Assembly (NCBI GenBank): GCA_033764265.1
Contig: JANRJB010000423.1
Location: forward strand, 1 to 11,439
Direction of reading: 5' to 3'
Origin: VGEM01 sp033764265
GTDB taxonomy: Bacteria; Pseudomonadota; Alphaproteobacteria; Rhodospirillales; Rhodospirillaceae
DNA length: 11,439 bases
Part shown: positions 6,254 to 11,439 of the stretch, in pieces
Numbering within the stretch: position 1 is the stretch's first letter
Layout of the letters: every line of letters starts with the position of its first letter
Position numbers and translations under genes: made by a program
The notes under the pieces: generated by a model
Told to the model about the DNA's origin: nothing
Seen by the model: only the letters and a program-made list of their open reading frames with translations
Database searches by the model: none

Positions 6254-6277
6254 GGGGCAGCGAAGGGGCACGGCACG

Positions 6278-7258
6278 ATGCGCGTTCTCAAATGGCTCGG
6301 CTATGGGCTGGGCGGGCTCGCGGCGCTGCTCGCGGTCGGGCTGGCGGCGGGCGCGGTCTACTACCGCGACATCCCGGCCGATGTGCTTTTGGCGAAATAC
6401 GGCAACGCCGAGTCAAAGTTCATCGTGCTCGACGGCGTGCGGATGCACTACCGCGACGAGGGCCCCAAGGACGGCCCGGCGGTGCTGTTGATCCACGCCC
6501 ACTTCGACAGCCTCTTGGCCTGGGACCCGTGGGTGGCGGCACTGAAGGACAAATACCGCGTGGTGCGTTTCGACTTCACCGGCCACGGCCTGACCGGACC
6601 CGACCCGTCGGGCGACTACACGCTCGCGCGTACCGTCGACCTGACCGAGAAGCTGGTGACGGCGCTGAACCTAAATCGCTTCTCGGTCGCCGGCACATCG
6701 ATGGGCGGCACCATCGCCATCCACTACGCCGCGCGGCGGCCCGAGCAGATCGAGAAGATGATCCTGCTCAGCCCCGGCGCGCTCAACACCCGGGTACGGG
6801 GCAGCGATCAGCCGCCGCCGGTGCCGGGGTACATGGACGTGCTGGCCTATGTCACGCCGCGGATCATCTTCCAGGGCCTGCTGGGCTCGGGCTTCGGCGA
6901 CAAGACCAAGCTGACCGATCAGCTGATCGACCAGTGGTGGGAACTGATGCGCCTGCCCGGCCAGCGCGAAGCGGAACTCACCCGCATGCGGCAGTACGTC
7001 TCGGGCGACATCGACGCCAAGATCAAGCAGATCGCCGCGCCGGTGCTGGTGATGTGGGGCGAGGCGAACCCGGTCGTGACCGTCGACCAGGCCCAGCAGT
7101 TCACCGAACTGTTGACCGCCGCGGCCGCGGTCAAGCTGATCGTCTACCCCGGCGTCGGCCACATGGCCGTGCACGAAGCGCCCGACGCCACCGCCCGCGA
7201 CGCGCGGGCGTTTCTGGACGGGGCGGCCGGAGGCACCAGTTCAATGGGGTCAGAGTAA
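6278..7258 (+). CDS. Membrane-anchored alpha/beta hydrolase
   Basis: 326 residues, ATG at 6278 with GAAGGGG upstream. Residues 7-28 form one hydrophobic membrane segment, so the enzyme is probably anchored with the catalytic domain outside the cytoplasm. The fold signatures are LLIHAHFDSLLAW (70-82, oxyanion region), FDFTGHG (98-104), the nucleophile elbow GTSMGG with S141, and VGHMAVHEAP with H295. The usual acid position after strand 6 reads GEANPVV with N264 where most relatives have Asp. E262 or another residue may take over, or activity may be altered. The substrate is unknown. The last residues (SSMGSE) and the TAA stop are encoded by the 7240-7293 palindrome, so the original C-terminus was probably replaced. 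It is divergent from the methyltransferase cluster. Confidence 0.88.
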   Translation: MRVLKWLGYGLGGLAALLAVGLAAGAVYYRDIPADVLLAKYGNAESKFIVLDGVRMHYRDEGPKDGPAVLLIHAHFDSLLAWDPWVAALKDKYRVVRFDFTGHGLTGPDPSGDYTLARTVDLTEKLVTALNLNRFSVAGTSMGGTIAIHYAARRPEQIEKMILLSPGALNTRVRGSDQPPPVPGYMDVLAYVTPRIIFQGLLGSGFGDKTKLTDQLIDQWWELMRLPGQREAELTRMRQYVSGDIDAKIKQIAAPVLVMWGEANPVVTVDQAQQFTELLTAAAAVKLIVYPGVGHMAVHEAPDATARDARAFLDGAAGGTSSMGSE

Positions 7259-7293
7259 ATTGCTTTATTTCAATTTACTCTGACCCCATTGAA
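7240..7293. repeat. Palindrome with 23-bp perfect arms between convergent genes
   Basis: Arms 7240-7262 and 7271-7293 are exact reverse complements around CTTTATTT. The core is GGGGTCAGAGTAAATTG. It lies where the hydrolase gene and the large PEP-CTERM gene converge: it contains the hydrolase stop codon and ends two bases before the other gene's stop (7296-7298). It can act as a two-way terminator. The core resembles REP-like units associated with REP-associated tyrosine transposases, but no such gene is in the window. A diverged single arm is at 2898-2914. Confidence 0.85.
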
Positions 7294-7295
7294 GT

Positions 7296-10043
7296 TTAGC
7301 GGCGGCGACGTCGCGCGACCAGGACCAGCACGCCGAAGGCCAGCAGAACCATCGCGCCCGGCGCGGGGACGCCGTCGCCGGGATCGACGATCGGGCCCAG
7401 CACCGACAGGCGGAAGACGTCGAAGTCGCCCAGGTCGAACACGCCCCACGACCACGACAGCCCGTCGGCCAGGACCGCACCGGTGAAGTCGAACGTCGCG
7501 AACATGCCGGCGATGCTGTTGGCCAACAGCAGGTCGAACACCGCGCCGGCCTGGGGCGCGAACAGGTTGGACCCGCCGTCCAGGTCGAGCAGGTCGATCT
7601 TGAGCGTGCCGCCGAGCATCAGGGTGATGGCGTCGATGGCGTCGTACTCGGCGCCGCGCGCCAGGCCGCCGATCTCCATGGTCAGCAGATTGCCGGCGCC
7701 GAAGGTGGTGTTGCCGTGGGTCGCAAGGCCGGGCGAATTGCCGGGCCCATAGCTGCCCGAGAACATCATGTTGCCGAGGAAGTCGCCGTCGCCGGTGACG
7801 TTGCCCGACAGCTCGAACACGTTGGCGCCGATCCCGCCCACCACCACGCCGCTGTTGGCGACGTTGTTGGCGTAAGCGTAGCCGCCGGTGCGGCCGGACG
7901 CATCGAGCGTGCCCGCGTCGTCCACGACGACCTGGGACGACGCATCGATCGATCCCACGCCCGACAGCGACAGGGTACCGCTGTTGATGGTGGTCGCGCC
8001 GGTGTAGGTGTTGGCGCCCGACATATTGACCTTGCCCGCGCCGGACTTCCGCAAGCCGCCGCTGCCCGACAGTTCGCCCGCGTAGGTGCCGTCGAAGCTC
8101 TGCACGAACCGCACCTCGCCCGCGCCCTGGTTCTCGATCGCGCCCTGCAGGCTGTTGGTGGTGCCCTGCACGACGCCGCCCTCGATGATCGTGCCGCCGG
8201 TATAACTGTTGGCGCCGTTCATGACCAAGAGGCCGACGCCCGAGCGCCTGAGTGCGCCGCTGCCGCTGACGTTGCCGCCGAAGGTGCCGGCGCCGTCGAC
8301 GATCAGTTCCGTGCCGGCCTCGGTCGAGAAATTGCCCTTCAGTGTCGCAGTCGTGCCTTTCAGTTCGCCGCCTACAAGCATCGTGCCGCCCGTGTATTCG
8401 TTGGCGCCGGTCAGAGTCAGGGTGCCGCTGCCCAGCTTGCGCATCACGCCTGCGCCCGCCATCGCGCCGGAATAGGTGCCGTCGGTGCTTTGCAGGAACC
8501 ACACCTCGGCGCCATTGGCGATGTCGCCCTGCAGGTTGGCGGTGTTGCCCACCAGCACGCCGCCAGAAACCACCGTGCCGCCGGTGTGCGACGTGCTGCC
8601 CAACAGTTGAAGTTGCCCGGCACCTGTCTTGCGCAGCGAACCACTGCCCGAGACGTCGCCGCCGAACTGGCCATCAACAGTCTGATTGAGGTTCAGGAGT
8701 CCATTGTTGATGACATGCCCCTGCAGCGCGCCGTCCACGGACATGAGTTGGCCTTCGTTGATGGTCGTCCCGCCCGTATGGCTCAATTGACCCGTCAGGG
8801 TTACAAGTCCAGCGCCCGATTTGACCAGGCGCCCTAGGCCCGCCATGTCACCCGCGTAGGTGCCGCCGGCCGCCTGATCGAATTCCACTTCGCCGTCGTT
8901 GAAGTAATCTCCTTGGATGGTATTCGTGTCGCCCTCGACCCGGGCAAACAGGACGTTGGTGCCGCCGGTGTAGCTGAAATTGCCAGTCATACGGAAATCG
9001 CCGCCGACCAGTGTCACAAATCCCTCGCCGGAAATATCTCTGGCTACATTGGCAAGACCAATCTCAGACAGCACCAGTTCCGCGCCGTCGGCCAGGTAGA
9101 AATTACCTCGCAGGCTGGCGAGGTCGCCCCACAACGTGCCATCGGTCACATTGGTGCCACCGGTATGATTGAGCACGCCGTCCTGAAACAGAGTACCAGC
9201 GCCTGACTTAGTGAAGGTCCCTGAACCGACCATGCCACCCGTGTTGGTGACTTGGCTCGCGGTGATTTCATATGTGAGGTCGGAACCGCCCATGTTGTTG
9301 TTGAGCGTGGTGTTGGCCGTGACCTGAAGCGTCCCGCCGTCGCCGATCACATCGCCAACGCCGAGATTGCCGTCCTTGAAAATCGAAATTGTGCCTTCGT
9401 TGATCTGTGTCCGCCCGCCATAGGTGTTGTTCCCGTTCAGGAAAAGCGTTCCCGTGCCCTCTTTCTCAACGCCTCGGCTGAAATTGTTGTGCAACGGGTT
9501 GTAAATGGCGAGAAGGCCGTCGGTGTCGAAGACAACGTTATCGTCGTCATTGGCACCCAAACCCGGCTCCAAGAAGATCGTGTCGTTCATGTGGATGATG
9601 ACGGGTGCGCCGGTATGAAAAACAGTCCCGGCGATCGAAAATCGGCTTCCAGTCACCCTGAGCTCATTGGTGTTTTCGAAAGTGATGTTTTCAACCCAAA
9701 GACTCGCCACACCGATCTCACTCCTCCAGTTGTTCTCGGTAAGGCCGGAGAATGTTCCACCGAGTTGCGCATCGACGCCGCCAATGAAGCCGGAGAACTT
9801 GATCGAATCGCCCTCATCGAGGGGAACAAGGTCGCTGGTGCCTTCGACGAGCCAATTCCCCGTTGTTGGCGAGCCGGAAAATCCGATGGTGTGCCATAAG
9901 CGCGTGTTGTTGGTGTACACGAGGTCGCGCGCCGTAGCCGGCAGCGCGGTTAGCGCCGTGGTTGCCAAAAGCAGCGCCACCGCGCTGCGGCGCATGGCGC
10001 GGGGCACGCGGCAACGCGCCTTCGCCGGTTGAGGTGTGCCCAT
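7296..10043 (-). CDS. Large surface protein: autotransporter-type beta-strand repeats with a PEP-CTERM tail
   Basis: 915 residues. The start at 10043 has AGGAG 6 bases upstream and gives a signal peptide (RAMRRSAVALLLATTALTAL, cleavage near ATA38). Longer starts up to 10130 lie upstream of the predicted transcription start. Repeats resembling the autotransporter-associated beta-strand repeat (PATR) begin near residues 271, 337, 400, 464, 528, 592 and 658, spaced 63-66. Each reads roughly SGxGxLxKxGxGxLxLxGxxxxTGGT. A less regular one lies near 190. A C-terminal beta domain has YGPGNSPG and LEIGG-like text. The last 24 residues (892-915) are VPAPGA, a hydrophobic stretch and five Arg, a PEP-CTERM variant. 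There is no autotransporter barrel, so export is expected by Sec plus exosortase. It probably forms a long beta-solenoid in the envelope or matrix. Confidence 0.88.
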   Translation of the reverse strand: MGTPQPAKARCRVPRAMRRSAVALLLATTALTALPATARDLVYTNNTRLWHTIGFSGSPTTGNWLVEGTSDLVPLDEGDSIKFSGFIGGVDAQLGGTFSGLTENNWRSEIGVASLWVENITFENTNELRVTGSRFSIAGTVFHTGAPVIIHMNDTIFLEPGLGANDDDNVVFDTDGLLAIYNPLHNNFSRGVEKEGTGTLFLNGNNTYGGRTQINEGTISIFKDGNLGVGDVIGDGGTLQVTANTTLNNNMGGSDLTYEITASQVTNTGGMVGSGTFTKSGAGTLFQDGVLNHTGGTNVTDGTLWGDLASLRGNFYLADGAELVLSEIGLANVARDISGEGFVTLVGGDFRMTGNFSYTGGTNVLFARVEGDTNTIQGDYFNDGEVEFDQAAGGTYAGDMAGLGRLVKSGAGLVTLTGQLSHTGGTTINEGQLMSVDGALQGHVINNGLLNLNQTVDGQFGGDVSGSGSLRKTGAGQLQLLGSTSHTGGTVVSGGVLVGNTANLQGDIANGAEVWFLQSTDGTYSGAMAGAGVMRKLGSGTLTLTGANEYTGGTMLVGGELKGTTATLKGNFSTEAGTELIVDGAGTFGGNVSGSGALRRSGVGLLVMNGANSYTGGTIIEGGVVQGTTNSLQGAIENQGAGEVRFVQSFDGTYAGELSGSGGLRKSGAGKVNMSGANTYTGATTINSGTLSLSGVGSIDASSQVVVDDAGTLDASGRTGGYAYANNVANSGVVVGGIGANVFELSGNVTGDGDFLGNMMFSGSYGPGNSPGLATHGNTTFGAGNLLTMEIGGLARGAEYDAIDAITLMLGGTLKIDLLDLDGGSNLFAPQAGAVFDLLLANSIAGMFATFDFTGAVLADGLSWSWGVFDLGDFDVFRLSVLGPIVDPGDGVPAPGAMVLLAFGVLVLVARRRRR

Positions 10044-10049
10044 GGACGG

Positions 10050-10054
10050 CTCCT
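10050..10054 (-). promoter_or_regulatory. Ribosome binding site fixing the start of the surface protein
   Basis: AGGAG on the minus strand, 6 bases before the ATG at 10043. It lies within the short leader predicted from the sigma-54 promoter and decides against the upstream in-frame starts at 10064 to 10130. Confidence 0.75.
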
Positions 10055-10089
10055 GTGTGGACGATCGGACGTGCATTTCATGCGATCGC

Positions 10090-10105
10090 TGCAATCGGTG
10101 TGCCA
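10090..10105 (-). promoter_or_regulatory. Sigma-54 (RpoN) promoter of the large PEP-CTERM gene
   Basis: On the minus strand TGGCAC-ACCGA-TTGCA fits the -24/-12 consensus TGGCAC-N5-TTGCW at every position. It predicts transcription from about 10079 and a leader of about 36 bases. PEP-CTERM genes in several exosortase-bearing bacteria are controlled by RpoN with the PrsK/PrsR pair, which agrees with this site. Activity is not shown by sequence alone. Confidence 0.8.
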
Positions 10106-10169
10106 ATTTTTGAGAATCCATGAATTTCAAATGGTTGGGCTCTGCAACTGCAACGAGAGAAACTTAAAC

Positions 10170-10186
10170 TGTAAAGAATCCTGACA
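10170..10186 (-). promoter_or_regulatory. Upstream motif 1, possible activator (PrsR-like) site
   Basis: TGTAAAGAATCCTGACA is a partial dyad (6 of 8 pairs complementary) centred about 99 bases before the predicted sigma-54 start. It shares ACTGTAAANAANNCTGAC with motif 2. Distance and symmetry suit an enhancer site for a sigma-54 activator; which activator binds is inference. Confidence 0.5.
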
Positions 10187-10284
10187 CCGATCGCGGCAAA
10201 AATTCGGGCAAACCACGCCGCGCGAGGCCGGAATTGCGATATTTATGAGTGCATTACGCGTTGGAATCGCGGTCCGCGCCGCAC

Positions 10285-10301
10285 TGTAAAAAAAGCTGAC
10301 G
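10285..10301 (-). promoter_or_regulatory. Upstream motif 2, possible activator site
   Basis: TGTAAAAAAAGCTGACG matches motif 1 at 13 of 17 positions in the same direction, centred about 214 bases before the predicted start and 115 bases from motif 1. It borders the intergenic repeat that begins at about 10309. Confidence 0.45.
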
Positions 10302-10322
10302 GTGTAATCGGCCCCTGGGCCG

Positions 10323-10387
10323 GGACCTACGGAGCGGCAAACTGTTTCGGCGCGTGCTGACGGGTCGGCCCCGAACCAATTCCGGGG
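10323..10387. repeat. Intergenic repeat, copy B (uninterrupted)
   Basis: Aligns to 1685-1748 with 50 of 64 positions identical. It ends in a hairpin GCCCCG / CGGGGC with a 9-base loop (about 10358-10386). A second short dyad, GGCCC/GGGCC, lies just before it at about 10310-10321 and belongs to the same unit. It sits between the SPOR gene and the surface-protein promoter. No T-run follows the hairpin on the minus strand, so it is not a typical terminator for the SPOR gene. Confidence 0.7.
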
Positions 10388-10410
10388 CGTGAGCAGTTCC
10401 GGCTACATGC

Positions 10411-11439
10411 CTACGACGCTTCGGCGGTGGTCGGGCGGCAGAACTGGTTGGCTTTTTTCAGTTCGATGCAGGCGGCCTCTGCCTCGGCCATCGAGCCGAA
10501 CGGCCCGATCATCAGCCGGTAGAACACGCCCTGCTGCTGGCCCAGGTCGGCCTTGCGCACCATCGGCCGCAGGTTGGCGACCAGCGCGCCGGCCTTGGTT
10601 TGCGCCTCGGCCCAGCCGCGCATGGCCGCTTCTTCCGAGCGGAACGACGCCAGGTGCAGCACCGGGCCGGTCAGCGGCGGCAGCGCCGGCGCGGCGGCGG
10701 CCTGCGGGCGGGGCGCGGCCGGGGCGGGCGTGCCGGCGGGCTTGCGCTCGGCGGTCGTGTCGCCGGGCAGCTTGCCGGTTTCCATGTACCGGTCGAGCGC
10801 GGCTTTCTCGGCGTCGAACTCGTCGTCGCCGATCAGGCCGTCGGCGCGCAGCACTTCCAGCCGGCCGATCATGCCCGCGGCGTCCAGCAGGTCCGACGGC
10901 GGCGGCCGGCGCGGGGCCTTTACCGCCGGCGCCTCGGACAACAGCGCGTTCAGGATCATGGTGCGTTCCAGGCCGTGCTGGCGCGCGGTCACGGCCCGCA
11001 TCTCCAGCGAGCGGCCCAGCGCCTGCAGCCGGGCGGCGATGGCGTCGGGCGCCGGCACCGGACGCTCCAGACCATTGCCCGGCGCGGGCTTGGTGTAGGG
11101 CAACAGCGCGCCGATGTTGGCGGCGCGGCGGCGTTCGTACTCCTCGGCGGTGATCAGTTCCTCGTCGCGCAGGCGGCGCAGCGCCTCGAAGCGGCGGATC
11201 TTGTTGCGGTCGTCCACCGACATCTGCACCGGCGGCGGGGCGGCCTGCGGCGCGATCGGCAGGGCGAGCGAGGCCGGAATGAACTCGCGCGCCGGCGGGC
11301 CGGTCACCGCGACTTCGGCGCCGCCCGAGGTGATCACCACCGTTTGCAGCTCCGCCGGATCGGGCGGCGGCGGATCTGTGTTGGCGCGCTGGGCGTCGCG
11401 GACCGCCTGACGCTGGGTCAGCATGACCGGCGCCTTTGG
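10411..11439 (-). CDS. SPOR-domain protein with two SHOCT-like motifs (N-terminus probably outside window)
   Basis: The frame is open to the window edge. A Met codon at 11424 would give 337 residues, but it has only a weak AAGG before it and leaves no signal peptide or membrane anchor, which SPOR proteins normally have; the true start is therefore probably upstream. Numbering from that Met: FEALRRLRDEELITAEEYER (79-98) and a second similar segment, RLEVLRADGLIGDDEF (188-203), resemble SHOCT helical hairpins. A Pro/Ala-rich linker (about 215-252) leads to a SPOR domain (254-330) with VLHLASFRSEEAA and YRLMIGPF. SPOR domains bind denuded glycan strands of peptidoglycan at division or remodelling sites. 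The role of this protein is not known, but a periplasmic, wall-associated location is likely. Confidence 0.8.
   Translation of the reverse strand, partial: PKAPVMLTQRQAVRDAQRANTDPPPPDPAELQTVVITSGGAEVAVTGPPAREFIPASLALPIAPQAAPPPVQMSVDDRNKIRRFEALRRLRDEELITAEEYERRRAANIGALLPYTKPAPGNGLERPVPAPDAIAARLQALGRSLEMRAVTARQHGLERTMILNALLSEAPAVKAPRRPPPSDLLDAAGMIGRLEVLRADGLIGDDEFDAEKAALDRYMETGKLPGDTTAERKPAGTPAPAAPRPQAAAAPALPPLTGPVLHLASFRSEEAAMRGWAEAQTKAGALVANLRPMVRKADLGQQQGVFYRLMIGPFGSMAEAEAACIELKKANQFCRPTTAEAS

Noticed and set aside
4886..7258. A 790-codon plus-strand frame running through the methyltransferase region into the hydrolase
   Set aside because: Its first part is the antisense of the methyltransferase gene; the real hydrolase starts at the ATG at 6278, with a membrane segment and ribosome site.
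7296..8000. Classical autotransporter with an outer-membrane barrel
   Set aside because: The C-terminus is a short hydrophobic segment followed by Arg residues, not a barrel ending in an aromatic residue.
7716..9899. Several plus-strand frames opposite the large surface protein
   Set aside because: Shadows created by the regular Gly/Thr-rich repeat coding; the minus-strand frame has the signal peptide, repeats and sorting tail.
10044..10130. Earlier in-frame start for the surface protein at 10130
   Set aside because: It lies upstream of the sigma-54 promoter and predicted transcript start, and would bury the signal peptide 29 residues further inside.
10358..10386. Hairpin after the SPOR gene as a rho-independent terminator
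   Set aside because: No T-run follows the stem on the minus strand, and the hairpin belongs to a repeat also found at 1685-1748.
10389..11153. Arg/Pro-rich plus-strand frame opposite the SPOR gene
   Set aside because: Composition is typical of an antisense frame in GC-rich DNA and it lacks any recognisable domain.

Overview
GC-rich bacterial DNA, most likely from a proteobacterium. The features that suggest this are PEP-CTERM/VPLP-type sorting tails (the exosortase system of Gram-negative biofilm and EPS producers), a sigma-54 promoter, a SPOR-domain protein, a molybdenum hydroxylase and short dispersed palindromic intergenic repeats. No rRNA, tRNA or CRISPR array was seen, and the species cannot be fixed from this window.

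Layout from left to right. (1) Bases 2-139 are the last 45 codons of a xanthine dehydrogenase-type molybdopterin subunit. (2) About 400 bases without a convincing gene follow, with a palindrome at 192-220. (3) An IS110-family insertion sequence (about 535-1684) carries a DEDD/Ser transposase on the minus strand. Upstream of the transposase is a 176-nt structured noncoding leader closed by a perfect 10-bp inverted repeat, a good candidate for a bridge RNA. The IS appears to sit inside one copy of an intergenic repeat whose uninterrupted copy lies at about 10309-10387. (4) A small VPLP/PEP-CTERM exported protein (2032-2793, +) follows. (5) A three-gene minus-strand cluster (6097 to 3041) encodes a class I methyltransferase, a 119-aa protein of unknown function and a second, related methyltransferase with a Tat-like leader. 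It ends at a strong terminator at 2928-2957. (6) A membrane-anchored alpha/beta hydrolase (6278-7258, +) is transcribed divergently from the cluster. (7) A 23-bp perfect-arm palindrome (7240-7293) separates it from (8) a 915-aa surface protein (10043 to 7296, -). That protein has seven regular beta-strand repeats of about 64 residues plus one upstream repeat and a PEP-CTERM tail. It is preceded by a near-consensus sigma-54 promoter and two similar upstream motifs. (9) A SPOR-domain protein with two SHOCT-like motifs runs off the right edge.

How the parts fit. The two PEP-CTERM proteins are probable substrates of an exosortase/PrsK-PrsR system encoded elsewhere. The large one looks RpoN-controlled, consistent with regulated envelope or matrix production. 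The methyltransferase cluster and the hydrolase probably act on a small molecule or lipid that cannot be named from sequence. The most notable observations are the IS110 element with its candidate bridge RNA and reconstructable target site, the sigma-54 regulatory region of the repeat protein, and the paired methyltransferases, one with an export-like leader.
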